64,000 bases of DNA from Loripinus fragilis (lineage: Eukaryota > Mollusca > Bivalvia > Lucinida > Lucinidae): the NCBI GenBank assembly GCA_964019695.1, contig OZ026525.1, forward strand, positions 66,806,253 to 66,870,252, given 5' to 3'. Below the pieces are notes generated by a model. It was not told the origin of the DNA and ran no database searches. It was given only the letters and a program-made list of their open reading frames with translations. The position numbers and the translations under genes are program-made. This document shows positions 1 through 11,565 of the stretch, piece after piece (the stretch's first letter is position 1; each line of letters starts with the position of its first letter).

Positions 1-2647
1 TTGATTAAGTTTCATACATGAGAGATGTAAACCACACTGATTAAGATTCATACATGGGAGATATAAACCACACTGATTAAGATTCGTACATGAGAGATGT
101 AAACCACACTGATTAAGATTCATACATGAGAGACGTAAACCACACTGATTAAGATTCATACATGAGAGATGTAAACCACACTGATTAAGATTCTTAAATG
201 AGAGATGTAAACCACACTGATTAAGATTCATACATTGGAGAGGTAAACCACACTGATTAAGATTCATACATGAGAGATGTAAACCACACTGATTAAGATT
301 TAAACGTGGGAGATGTAAACCACACTGATTAAGATTCATACATTGGAGATGTAAACCACACTGATTAAGATTCATACATGAGAGATGTAAACCACACTGA
401 TTAAGATTCTTACATGAGAGATGTAAACCACACTGATTAAGTTTCATACATGAGAGATGTAAACCACACTGATTAAGATTCATACATGGGAGATGTAAAC
501 CACACTGATTAAGATTCATACATGAGAGATGTAAACCACACTGATTAAGATTCATACATGAGAGATGTAAACCACACTGATTTAGATTCTTACATGAGAG
601 ATGTAAACCACACTGATTAAGATTCATACATGAGAGATGTAAACCACACTGATTAAGATTCATACATGAGAGATGTAAACCACACTGATTAAGATTCTTA
701 CATGAGAGATGTAAACCACACTGATTAAGATTCATACATGAGAGATTTTAACCACACTGATTAAGATTCATACATGAGAGATGTAAACCACACTGATTAA
801 GATTGCGCTCAGGTAAAGTTAATACACGGGGGATGTAAACCACACTGATTAAGATTGTACTAAGGTAAAGTTTATACATGGAATATGTAAACCACACTGA
901 TTAAGATCGCACCCAGGTAAAGTTTATACATTGAAGATGTAAACCACACTGATTAAGATTGCACTCAGGTAAAGTTTATATTCGGGAGATGTAACCACGC
1001 TGATTAAGATTATACTAAGGTAAAGTTTATACATGGAAGATGTAAACTACACTGATTAAGATTGCACCCAGGTAAAATTTATACTTGGAAGATGTTAACT
1101 ACACTGATTAAGATTGCACCCAGGTAAAGTTTATACATGTAAGATCTAAACCACACTGATTAAGATTGCACTCAGGTAAAGTTTATACATGAAAGATGTA
1201 AACTACACTGATTAAGATTGCACTCAGGTAATGTTTATACATGAAAGATGTAAACCACACTGATTAAGATTCATACATGGGAGATATAAACCACACTGAT
1301 TAAGATTCGTACATGAGAGATGTAAACCACACTGATTAAGATTCATACATGAGAGATGTAAACCACACTGATTAAGATTCATACATGAGAGATGTAAACC
1401 ACACTGATTAAGATTCTTACATGAGAGATGTAAACCACACTGATTGAGATTCATACATTGGAGATGTAAACCACACTGATTAAGATTCATACATGAGAGA
1501 TGTAAACCACACTGATTAAGATTTATACGTGGGAGATGTAAACCACACTGATTAAGATTCATACATTGGAGATGTAAACCACACTGATTAAGATTCAAAC
1601 ATGAGAGATGTAAACCACACTGATTAAGATTCTTACATGAGAGATGTAAACCACACTGATTAAGTTTTATACATGAGAGATGTAAACCACACTGATTAAG
1701 ATTCATACATGGGAAATGTAAACCACACTGATTAAGATTCATACATGAGAGATGTAAACCACACTGATTAAGATTCATACATGAGAGATGTAAACCACAC
1801 TGATTTAGATTCTTACATGAGAGATGTAAACCACACTGATTAAGATTCATACATGAGAGATGTAAACCACACTGATTAAGATTCATACATGAGAGATGTA
1901 AACCACACTGATTAAGATTCTTACATGAGAGATGTAAACCACACTGATTAAGATTCATACATGAGAGATTTTAACCACACTGATTAAGATTCATACATGG
2001 GAGATGTAAACCACACTGATTAAGATTGCGCTCAGGTAAAGTTAATACACGGGGGATGTAAACCACACTGATTAAGATTGTACTAAGGTAAAGTTTATAC
2101 ATGGAATATGTAAACCACACTGATTAAGATCGCACCCAGGTAAAGTTTATACATTGAAGATGTAAACCACACTGATTAAGATTGCACTCAGGTAAAGTTT
2201 ATATTCGGGAGATGTAACCACGCTGATTAAGATTATACTAAGGTAAAGTTTATACATGGAAGATGTAAACTACACTGATTAAGATTGCACCCAGGTAAAG
2301 TTTATACTTGGAAGATGTAAACTACACTGATTAAGATTGCACCCAGGTAAAGTTTATACATGTAAGATCTAAACCACACTGATTAAGATTGCACTCAGGT
2401 AAAGTTTATACATGAAAGATGTAAACTACACTGATTAAGATTGCACTCAGGTTATGTTTATACATGAAAGATGTAAACCACACTGATTCAGATTGCACTC
2501 AGGTAAAGTTTATACATTGAAGATGTAAACCACACTGATTAAGATTGCATTTAGGTAAAGTTTATACATTGAAGATGTAAACCACACTGATTAAGATTGC
2601 ACTCAGGTAAAGTCTATACATAGAAGTTGTAAACCGCACTGATTAAA
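1..2647. repeat. Higher-order minisatellite (36-bp and 52-bp units, 1223-bp super-repeat)
   Basis: Two unit types alternate in blocks. Type A is 36 bp and type B is 52 bp; B equals A plus a 16-bp block (tgcactcaggtaaagt) inserted after TGATTAAGAT. One super-repeat is 21 A units followed by 9 B units, one of them a base short, giving 1223 bp. The same landmarks recur at 45 and 1268, at 801 and 2024, and at 1220 and 2443, always 1223 apart. The array is cut by the window start and ends with three extra B units at 2491-2647. Because 36 is twelve codons, the minus strand of one A block (1958-1224) stays open for 244 codons of a 12-residue repeat. I read that frame as an arithmetic by-product rather than a gene: B units are not a multiple of three, and no flanking coding signal is visible. 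Confidence 0.95.
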
Positions 2648-2950
2648 TACATGTATCATACTTATTGGTAAGTAGTAATAGAAAATGCAATGGTTTGTGT
2701 CAATGATTTTGCTAGAAAACGTCCCTTTAGCGTTTTGAGACTATGGAGGCTTTGATAAGGCACCTAAAATCACTGTAATATTTGGTTAGCAGAGCACAAT
2801 ATCAGCTTAACAAAACGTAAAGGTACTGTTCTGCATTAAAATAGCTTAATGCATGCGTACACGTTGACTTGAAAATTTCGCTCAACGATAGTATGACAAT
2901 GATCAAGTTTGTAATGTATGGCTCTGGAAGGCTGAATGTACTCCACACCT

Positions 2951-3270
2951 ATGCGCGGATCCAGAGGGAGAGCAGGGGTCTGGCCTCCCTGAAAAAATCA
3001 CAAATCTGTAGGGCTTCTTAGCAAGACTAGTCCGGATCCCCTGAGGAATCACAGGCTATACCAAGCCAACATTCAATACTGGACCATCATCGGCCCGCCA
3101 GCGAAACGCCATTCACGAAACACCATTTAAATGGCGTTTCGCTAGCGGGTCGATGATGGCCCACTTTAAGTGATATTTGGATCCTCTCTCCATTCATCAA
3201 CTAAAAAAATCAACTAAAAAAACTTGTTAGAGTTGGACCTCTTCTGACAAAAGTTTCTGGATCCGCACAT
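2951..3270. mobile_element. Non-autonomous inverted-repeat element, GCGGATCCAG type, copy 1
   Basis: The left end (atgcgcggatccagaggg) and the right end (ttctggatccgcacat) are inverted versions of each other, about 15 bp. The same termini bound a shorter sequence at 51014-51185, which supports a dispersed family. Internally GGATCC recurs and there is a strong hairpin (listed separately). No coding sequence and no clear target duplication is visible, so the superfamily is unassigned. Confidence 0.6.
3080..3163. repeat. Hairpin palindrome nested in the GCGGATCCAG element
   Basis: Two arms of about 33 bp, containing gcgaaacgccat and its complement atggcgtttcgc, face each other across a loop of about 16 bases with three or four mismatches. 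It looks like a small foldback insertion or the central stem of the host element. Confidence 0.8.
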
Positions 3271-4274
3271 GACACCTGTATGTTGCTAAAAATGCAAGCC
3301 AAAAATGCTTTTTTTCAAGTTACCACGACGCCTGTATATGCATACATGTACAAGTACGCTTATCATACTTCCAGGGCATTTATTGCCTAACTTCTATACG
3401 ACTACGCTTTACTGTTGATGAAACGAAGATATCTAATATCTTCTCAACAAAATAAGAAGTATTAATTTCGTTGGATTCCGTCATCTAAATTATATAGAAA
3501 GGAAATTAATTAGGGACATCTTGAACGAGTACATTTGCAAGAATTGGGACAACGTTAAGTCAATAGTATTACAACTGTAATACTTTTGCGTGGAGTACAG
3601 CGGAAGCTGTTATCACAGTGTACAATGCATAAGCGGACAGCCAGCAAATTGGAAGCGACAGTTGACTGTACACGCTAAAATCAACTTTTGAACGTACTAA
3701 CCTTAACAAGTTGTCAGGCGGGCCAGGCAAGTCCATATCAAATAGTTTAATTTAGATGCAGTTTTCAGTATCGGGGAGAGAAATGAAGGAACTTCATCTG
3801 TAGCATTGTCAATTTGACATAGCATATCCCAATCTCTGTATCAAGATCGAATTTTCCTGCTCAATCACAATTCTGCCTCGAACCCAGTTCTGCCGATCGA
3901 CACGGACCAGTGCAGCTACATTCGTAAGAAAGGCAGAACTGTGGTATTATTTCTGTTAAAACTAACAGTAAACTATCGCTACATCTTTATCCTGAGATGC
4001 CCAAAAGCCAAATTCATCAAACATTGCTTTAACTTTTTATATGCGTACAAACGTCAACGACAGCAATAGGCCGAAGCATTGATAAGATAACGAAAAATTC
4101 GTACGAACAAAGAAACACTTGTTGTCGTTAATTGTGTCTCATATTAGTCCAGTCATGTGAAAACCTTCCAATGCCATGTCACAATTTCACCAACAAAACA
4201 AGCCTCATCCTACGCTACAGCACAGCCTGCTCAGTAGCATAACGATTGATATTTGTGTTGAATTGAACGGTTTC
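3271..4274. other. Unique sequence, nothing recognised
   Basis: AT-rich sequence with no open frame of interest, no tandem structure and no match by eye to other parts of the window. Confidence 0.5.
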
Positions 4275-4440
4275 GTGATTCAAATTATACTCTGTTACTG
4301 TTACACAGAGTGCGTACCAAAAATAATTTTCTTATTTCTCAACCAAAATATATGTTGTGGGTACTCAAAAGAATTGTGGGTACTCAAAAGAACCGTCTCA
4401 ATGAGACGGTTCTTTTGAGCACCCAAAACTTATATTAAAA
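4275..4440 (+). repeat. Dispersed repeat with perfect 18-bp hairpin
   Basis: The stretch around gtgcgtaccaa, tctcaaccaaaa and gttgtgggta matches the reverse complement of 36711-36830, so it is a dispersed family. This copy has two tandem 20-bp units ending in tactcaaaagaa, then a perfect hairpin at 4383-4419: 18-bp arms (ctcaaaagaaccgtctca) and a one-base loop. The copy at 36.7 kb lacks the palindromic second arm, so the inverted arm arose, or was lost, after dispersal. Confidence 0.7.
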
Positions 4441-5502
4441 CTGATAGATAAGAAAATATTTACAATTTTACGCTCAAAAATGTGGTTATTTAAACCAATG
4501 TCTGTTGCTGAACAGGCTGGTTTGAGATACATTGTTGCGGTTTGCACATGACGTGGCTCGTATATGGAACGATATGAAGAAACCTTGTATTTACAAGACC
4601 AAGATTTATTATTTTTGGTTCTAATATATAACAGAAACACGGACAGTTTATTAAAGAGAAATCATTTCAAAAACACACATTAGACAGACACCGGAAATTA
4701 CGGCAGCCAAAATAGTTTCGCTGTTACTTTTGCATGTCATAAAATCGGTAAAATCTGATCTCCAAGGAAACATCACCGTATAAAAGGGACCCCTTACTTG
4801 CAAGTATAGTTTAAAACTGTGGACAACTGTCGCCTAAGTGTCATAAACTAAAGACTATCATATAGAGTATAACCATACGGACACTGAAAACAAATAATAG
4901 AACATACATGTATGATAGAAACGAAGCGTATTGAATAGAAATGTTCAGATTTTAAAATACAAAAGTAGTAATAAAATCAACTGACTGTAATGTGCATGGC
5001 CCGTGGTGAACGTATATCAATCAATATCCGGTGCCAGAATCAATGTATGATGGACTCACACTGAGTGATTATAATGCTCACCTGCGGGTCATGCAGAATT
5101 TCGATACCAAGTCTTTGAAATATTGTTGTTATTGATAATTTCTTCGATTTGCATAATTATTTTCAATGAAACATAGATTTTGTGGTTTTTGGCTGCTTTC
5201 TACGTTTTTAAAAACTCTCCCAGTAACCTCGTCGCCGTTTTGCATACAAGTGGCTGGACAATGTGCAAAATGTGATCCAAATATACTGTGTGATTCAAGA
5301 GTTATGACGATTTTCACTAACTGACCACGACCCACTGGGCTGATGGTCAGCAAAGTCTCGTCCATTAAAAAGACTGCTACGTATGCCAGTGGTTAGACAG
5401 TGTTGACATGTAAACGTATGCAAAATGTGATAAAAATATACAATATTGTGTAAGAGTTATGATCTTTTTCTACTTACTGCTACATGTAACGGACGAACGG
5501 AC
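4441..5502. other. Unique sequence, nothing recognised
   Basis: Two open frames of 78-80 codons on the minus strand have no domain-like composition and are within chance expectation. No repeat partner was seen. Confidence 0.5.
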
Positions 5503-5560
5503 ATACCTACCTACCTACCTAATTACCTACCTACATACAGACAGACAGACAGACAGACTC
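5503..5560. repeat. Tetranucleotide microsatellite (CTAC)n then (CAGA)n
   Basis: About seven CTAC-type units pass into five CAGA units with short interruptions. Confidence 0.9.
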
Positions 5561-6097
5561 ATACACACCTCACACCTGCTGGTTGTTCAATAAGATTTTT
5601 TATCAGACTGGTGAACGTAGTATTAGTTTTGTCAAGATGACCATGCACGAAATTTCAACTCCTCATAAAAAACAAAAATACCGACAATTATAGAAGTGTT
5701 TAGCTTTAAAGCTGCATAGTCTGTAACCTTTGATCTTTTAATATTTGAAATAATGTTTCTATTTTTCAAGAACACAGTAAAAAAACTAAAATTCAGGTAT
5801 ACATTTTACCAATTTCGTAAATCTTTACAAAGTATCAGTATCAAAATAGCAGCATTTATATTAAAACTTGACTGTCTATAATTTTTGGAGGGACGCAAAT
5901 AATTACCAACAAGAGAAAAAACACCTGTTTTTTATAAGATAATTCACTTTTCCATGCAGTTTTCAGCTAAAGTGAACAGATTTATAGTGAAAACTTAACT
6001 TACTTCTGCTTTTACAAATGATTTAAAAAGAAAATAAAATTTTTCGAAAAATGTTCATAGTTGCAGACTTAGTCTCTTTTAGCCTCTCATGTGTTGT
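5561..6097. other. Unique AT-rich sequence
   Basis: No gene, tandem repeat or inverted repeat recognised. Confidence 0.5.
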
Positions 6098-6167
6098 AAT
6101 TATCCTGCTAATAAATGTTAAAATGCCAACAATGGTTGGCATTTTAACATTTATGAGCAGGATAAAT
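6098..6167. repeat. Long hairpin palindrome
   Basis: Arms of about 32 bp (aattatcctgct followed by aatgttaaaatgccaac, and their complement) are separated by four bases, with one internal mismatch and one base slip at the outer edge. No target duplication or partner copy was seen. Confidence 0.9.
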
Positions 6168-6454
6168 TTCGTGCTCAGCTAAGTTGAGTATGAAAAAAAG
6201 TTTTATAAACTCGGCGCCTAGTCTGCTTAGATACTTGACTATGTTTTTCATTATCACCATTTCTTTAATTTTACCACAGATAAATCTGCTTTCTGTGCAA
6301 TTAAATCCTAAAGGATCTTTTTAAGGGTTTAAAATGGATTTGAGTGAGCTAATATTAACGACTCGCGCTGAGAATTTGTCGCTTCAAGCATAAAAATAAA
6401 ACTTGCAAACCGAGAATTAAACTCTTATTAATTCTGATTGCAGAAAATCAAATA

Positions 6455-7436
6455 CAGGTCAACCTCGTTATGTCAAACTTGCCTATCTCGAATACACGGC
6501 CTATGTCGAAGTGATCATCCATTCCCGAATTTTTCCCCTATATTGCACTGTAATTCGACCTTGCTTATGTCAAACTCGGTTATCATGAAAACTCGGCTAT
6601 TTCGAAGCGATTTTTCATTCCATAAAGCCAATTTTCCCTTTGTTTACCACTGCTTGTATCGAAGTGGTCAAAAAGTGAAACGGTCCAATGACAAACAAAG
6701 TAATTTACCTGATTGATCGAACAATAGCCTTAATTTCAGCCCAAATAATCCATTGTTGCAAGTAATCGCCAATTAGTTATAGTGTGTTGTTAATTGATCA
6801 GCTGTTTGTGTAGATAATTGACCTGATTGACCTTGACATGACCACTCAGGTGTGTTCGATTGGAGCATCAGAAAATTAGCGGTCCCTTTCAAATTTTAAT
6901 GACTTAATATTGTTTATCGGTGTCTTTTGATGAGAGATGTTTTAACAGTCTTTAGATTGCTGTGAGATATTTCGATATTAAAGGGTGTAATATTTCTTCG
7001 TGTGAAGACTCTGATAAGACTGCAAGAGTGCAGCCTAATCTGATTCAGCTAGAATATCTGTGGTTCTGCTCCTACAAAATTGACGTTTTTTCAGTGATGT
7101 GTGCTGCAAAGATCTCCGTTTTAGCTCTCTCTATGCTCTCGTATATGGAGATATTAACTTGTTTTGTTTGATGTTTGCTTATTTTATTTTATTATGTAAT
7201 TAAAATGGAAATAAAACAACCCAAAAGATTTTTCTTTTGTCTTTATTTCAATCCAGTTTTTAGTAGAAACAGTTTTACTACGTCTGTACTGCAAATATAT
7301 CGTAGGAAATCTGGTTCAACAAAATTCAACATGTATACTGTATTTCGGTTACGTCACATTTTGGCTATGTCGAACTTCGGATAACTCGAAGTATTTTCTC
7401 CATTCCCTTGGACTTTGAGATAACGAGGTTGACCTG
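6455..7436 (+). mobile_element. Non-autonomous pogo/Tigger-like DNA transposon, copy A (982 bp)
   Basis: Terminal inverted repeats CAGGTCAACCTCGTTAT are flanked by TA on both sides (6453-6454 and 7437-7438). TA targets and this terminus style are typical of the pogo/Tigger branch of Tc1/mariner. Subterminal sequence is full of short motifs such as tatgtcgaa, tatctcgaa and tatgtcaaa, likely transposase-binding repeats. The interior has no transposase-like frame: its two 69-codon frames are short, end-to-end and lack an HTH or a DDE pattern. The second copy at 13508-14489 is the same length, inverted, and the two 69-codon frames are identical in both, so the copies separated recently. Confidence 0.85.
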
Positions 7437-7438
7437 TA

Positions 7439-8341
7439 AATAAATTTTCTTCAATATTAAAGCCAGCATATGGGATTTTGATCGGCCTGCTTATCACTTC
7501 GGCTAGAAGCCAATGCTAAGACCATTCTGTGTGATTGCACAGTGCCACCAGTCTTCGCTGCTGGAATACACAATACATAGAGGATATTACATGAGTGCTC
7601 ATGCTTTATTGAATTTATTAAACGAGTTGGGGAAATATCATATGACATTAAGATTACTTGAAATCTCATTTCTGCCGATAATATGTTATATTACATGTTT
7701 GGCGGGGAAATACCATGATTTATCTAACAAGGAAATACTATGATTTATCAAACAAATAAAATTGATAATTTTGTTTTGCCTAGAAAGATTTATTTCCTCT
7801 AGGGAAATAAATCCCTATAGCCGGAACTCCTTTGTCCTGATCACAAGTGACCCAAGGCATCGATGAGATAAAACGCAAGTCATATTCATTTTCGTAGTAT
7901 TATTTACAATTTTTAAACAAGCATAATGCTTCTCTGCACTTTTGACGCCACAAACATTAACAAATGACGTCATTACACATGCGATGACGTTGCATAACGT
8001 TTCTGTCTTCCAACACTGAAACTGAAGGATCGAGGAACAGAAACGAAAAATCTAGAAAATTACAATAATTTAGTACCAAAATGTTCGTAACGATCTAAAA
8101 AGGAAATGACTACCCACACTTAATGTTTTCGTTCACTAATACAAAAGTTACAGACGTTTGAAATTCTGAGGTGTACTCGATGAAGAAGATTTCCAAAATG
8201 GCGGACTTCCAGGGAACAGCTAGCTGATGTATTACTACTCATGTTAGAATTAGACATGTCATGATCCCGCTAGTTTTGCCACATCGCATACCATGATAGT
8301 ATTTTCTTTATTTGAGCAAGCAATTCAAGCAGAATACATGT
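7439..8341. other. Unique sequence, nothing recognised
   Basis: Contains a minor stem around 7785-7815 (tttcctctagggaaa) and overlapping open frames on both strands near 7457-7743 that look like chance. No repeat partner seen. Confidence 0.5.
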
Positions 8342-8512
8342 AATATACAGTTTATTGAATCATTCTATTAAAATACGGGATTTATAAACCTCGGGAGGTG
8401 GAAAATAATAAAAGAAACTCGTGCTTGCGCACTCGTTTCTTTATCGGATTTTCACCTACCTCGGTTTATAAATCCCATATTTTAAATAGAACGATTAATA
8501 AACTCTATATAA
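8342..8512. repeat. Long imperfect palindrome
   Basis: Outer arms of about 55 bp run from tatacagtttattgaat through gggatttataaacctcgg and return as its complement near 8453-8512. The centre (aaagaaactcgtgc / gcactcgtttcttt) is palindromic as well, so nearly the whole 170 bp can fold on itself. A foldback or MITE-type element is likely. No clear target duplication. Confidence 0.75.
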
Positions 8513-8596
8513 TTTTGTCATTGTGTACGCAACGTTGTTATGAACGTCATACCGTTTCCTGGAAATCTGTTAACCACTAGTGGTTTATCAATTTTA

Positions 8597-8643
8597 TTGC
8601 ATGGCGTTATTTCACTCCCAGACGCGACGTCATATGATAAAAA
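8597..8643. repeat. Short dispersed repeat with core TCACTCCCAGACG
   Basis: The block gcatggcgttatttcactc followed by ccagacg recurs at 47858-47905 and in part at 51961-52006, each followed by a CATATGRT-like stretch. Probably a fragment of a larger repeat. The copy at 52 kb sits directly beside a palindrome. Confidence 0.55.
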
Positions 8644-8764
8644 AATGAATGAAGATAAAAGACCCGAACAAACCCAATAGATTGCTGTGCATGATTGTTT
8701 AAAGAATTTCATTGGGCTTAAAGCGAACGTCTTATTGGCTTTTGTAACTAACGCTTAGACCAGT

Positions 8765-9190
8765 CAGGTGCATAACCTCCAAAAGTTGAAAAATATATCA
8801 CTTAAAAGAGTTATTTTTTTTGCAACAAAATCAGAAGTAATCTGTCTGAGTGAAAGTGTCTTTTTTCATCTTCATATTCTGGAGTTACAGCAATTTTCAC
8901 GGTCATATGTGTTATTTCATCTGAAAGACCTATTACATAACTTTACGATTGTGCAATAAAATTCGGTACGTATCGTCTATGTGTACGTAGGGTCATTGAA
9001 AATCAGAAAATAAGCTACTTTTAACTTGAACAAGTTATATTTTTGAGCTTGTCGATTTTACCTTGGTCTAAATAATTTCAGATGTAACCTTTATAAGTTA
9101 CTTTTTGTAGCCTCGCTTTGAAATCATTGTTGAAAGTACAAAGTTTTAACTTCTTCAAGTGATATATTTTTACTTACACAGGCTATGCCC
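8765..9190. repeat. Possible inverted-repeat element
   Basis: The left segment with aaaaatatatcacttaaaag and the right segment with cttcaagtgatatattttt are inverted relatives over about 40 bp, bounding about 420 bp of AT-rich sequence. Ends are ragged and no target duplication is clear, so a diverged MITE is only one reading. Confidence 0.45.
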
Positions 9191-9527
9191 CTAACTGTAG
9201 AGGGTGGTCACAGTCGTACAAACAAATATAATCCATCATTAGTGCTCAGTTGGGACATGAATATCCAAACTTGAGGGTCAACCGTTCAAGTGGGAAAGGA
9301 GGCGTGTTGAGTTTCTAAGTGGAAGGGAGGACCCGAGGGTTTGTATTCTCCTGTTCCATGGTGGATTATTTTACCTACCATCCAAATTTGGTACTGTATT
9401 TCAGTCTTATCGCCAGACTGGCGGAAGAATACATAGGCTAGCAACTAAAGGAAGTTATATTGGTTTTAGTAGTTTAAGTCAATACCTGTTTATCTAAAAA
9501 TATATAGGGCAATATAAAATAGCTAAC

Positions 9528-9932
9528 CCCAGGCGGGGGGGGGGGGGGGGGGGGGTGCTCTCATTTTTTCGACATACGTAGGCTCGGGAACAGCATCTAC
9601 CGTTCACCCCTAAAAAATATCAGGAATTACAAGCACCCAAATTTTTTTTTTTGAAATTTTAGCGACCACTCCCAAAAAAAAAAAAAAAAAAAATCCCCAA
9701 TTCTGTACCTTGACTTTAAGAAATGACCCTTAAATGCATAGAAATGACCGCTAAATATAGTCTAATTTTGTGATGACCCCAAAAATATAGCCACAAAATC
9801 TTCATACCCCAAAAAATATTTATTTTGCTGAAAACCCCAAAAAATATTGAAATTCAAAATTGTGAACCCCCCAAAAATGACCCGAGCCTACTTATGTATG
9901 AAAATATCAGAGTACCACCCCCCTCCCCTGGG
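9528..9932. mobile_element. hAT-like non-autonomous element with G-tract termini (405 bp)
   Basis: An 8-bp direct repeat TAGCTAAC flanks the element exactly (9520-9527 and 9933-9940). An 8-bp duplication is the hAT signature. Termini begin CCCAGG and run into a G-tract (a pure run of about 21 G on the left, an interrupted C-tract on the right). The inverted repeat then resumes around taggctcggg / cccgagccta. The interior repeats phrases of the type tgaccccaaaaata, plus poly-A runs. There is no open frame, so it would depend on a transposase supplied elsewhere. Confidence 0.75.
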
Positions 9933-9940
9933 TAGCTAAC

Positions 9941-11307
9941 CAGTTCATCAATGTTCATTGGATGAGTAATTTGCATATTTTATTTAGCGATCTCAAAGGC
10001 CAAGGTCAAGCGTGATATATAAATCTACAGTCCAGTTCAAATAAACAATCATATATTTTAGAAAAAAGTGCCTTATGGCAATACGGAAATTAAACGTGTT
10101 AATAGTGAAAAAATACCCATAATTAAAGTGAAATACTATTTTGGGTTCTCGGATATCCAGTATTTATAATTTGTTAGATCGATAACAACCATCGATATAA
10201 ACAAGAATAAAAAAAAGTCAAACGAAATATAGGCTTTTCCTTTAAGGTGGGATTTTTAAATTGATTTTTTTTACTTTCTGCAGGGCTTCTTAAATCCCCC
10301 GAACTCTGAGGTTGGTACCCAGATCTTGAAAATAATTACCTGTGCTTCCCAGCTACCTGAAAACAAAAAAAAACCCTAATCCCCCAAACCCCTGAAGACC
10401 CACATCCAGACCTTCAATTATATCCAATGGTTCTTTCAATGAATGGCTGATTATGTCTTGCCTGCATGGTTCCAATGTACTGCGATTGCCTTTATTGCGC
10501 CGCCTTTGTTACCCTGAGTTCTGACTGGGCGATAAAGTTTCTAATCCCAATGCTCAAGCGATTATGCTTCTAATCCCAATGCTCAAGCGATTATGTTGCT
10601 ATGGTGGTCGAAGCCGACTAGAATATTTACGTTGAGATAATATCATGCTTCTGAAAAAGTACCCATCCATTTTATCTCCGCCATTTATCTTTTTTAAAGA
10701 TATTTCTTGTTTCATATCTTGTATTAGAAACAGTCATGTGAGATAGATTTATTATGTAGTCAATAAATTCTGGGATAATTCATATTTTCACCATTGATAT
10801 GCGAGTAAACACATTCTGGTAAGACTGGTCTGAGGTTTTAGCCTGGGATAGAAATTCTTATTTTGACCATGTTAACTTAACCAGGCTGCCAAGCGAAGGT
10901 TGTATTTTGGCTGTATGGGAACTCGCGCACATAGTCCTTAAGTGACGTCTTTGTAACGTCAAAGTGACGTCATCATGAAATAGTACATCTCAGCGTAGTT
11001 CAGTGGTGAGCAAGAAAGTGGAATACATTATTTGTGTGAGGATGAAATAGATTTTTATTTTCGCACAGCTAGAATCAAAGTTTCGTTAAAGAGCATTGAT
11101 CTAACTCTTTATAGCAAATGTATTGTCTATAACATTATTGTGTTCAATCTCATTGCTGTTTGATGCAATAAAATATGTTTAGTCTAACAGCACACGATGA
11201 TAGTATTAAACAGTAATAAGCTGATATGGCATGGAACATAATTTAAAAATCACAGCTTGGTATAGCTTCCATAGACACTAAAAAGGCCGAGTTGCCTTAG
11301 CTTTTAA
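9941..11307. other. Unique sequence with a 29-bp tandem duplication
   Basis: A 29-bp unit (ttctaatcccaatgctcaag plus cgattatgc) occurs twice in tandem at 10539-10595. Otherwise AT-rich with homopolymer runs near 10220-10380. No gene recognised. Confidence 0.55.
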
Positions 11308-11565
11308 ACATCTGAACTAAGCGTGAGGTTGGCGCCGTGAAACAGGTTTCAGCACTCCAGTTAAATATTTTTACTGACCGTTTCAAGGCGGTACTTCTTT
11401 TGTGGATCATTCATGTTATTTCTGTCTTGTGTTTGTTATGCTTTCATTCGCGTCTGTTTTTAATGCCTTGTGGTCACCTGCTGGGAAAGGGCTGACCTAT
11501 TGGCTCTCGTTTGTGATGTCTTATTGTGAGTTTGTTACTTTTCCATTGGTATCCAGAGTCAGCTT
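11308..11565 (+). mobile_element. SINE-like repeat, family F2, 3'-truncated copy
   Basis: Consensus landmarks in order: catctgaactaag, gaggttggcgc, a GGTTT..AGC..CTCCAGT stretch, actgaccgtttcaaggcggt, cttcttttgtggatc, cttgtggtcacctgctggga, aagggctgacc. Other copies are at 12085-12615, 35826-36141, 39930-40158, 46605-46832 and 57637-57812. This copy stops before the family 3' end (cctgatctttgc). The family shares its 5' module with family F1. No terminal inverted repeats, so retroposition is favoured. Confidence 0.65.

Noticed and set aside
1..2647. CRISPR array, because of regular repeats
   Set aside because: Units are contiguous with no unique spacers and the rest of the window is eukaryotic.
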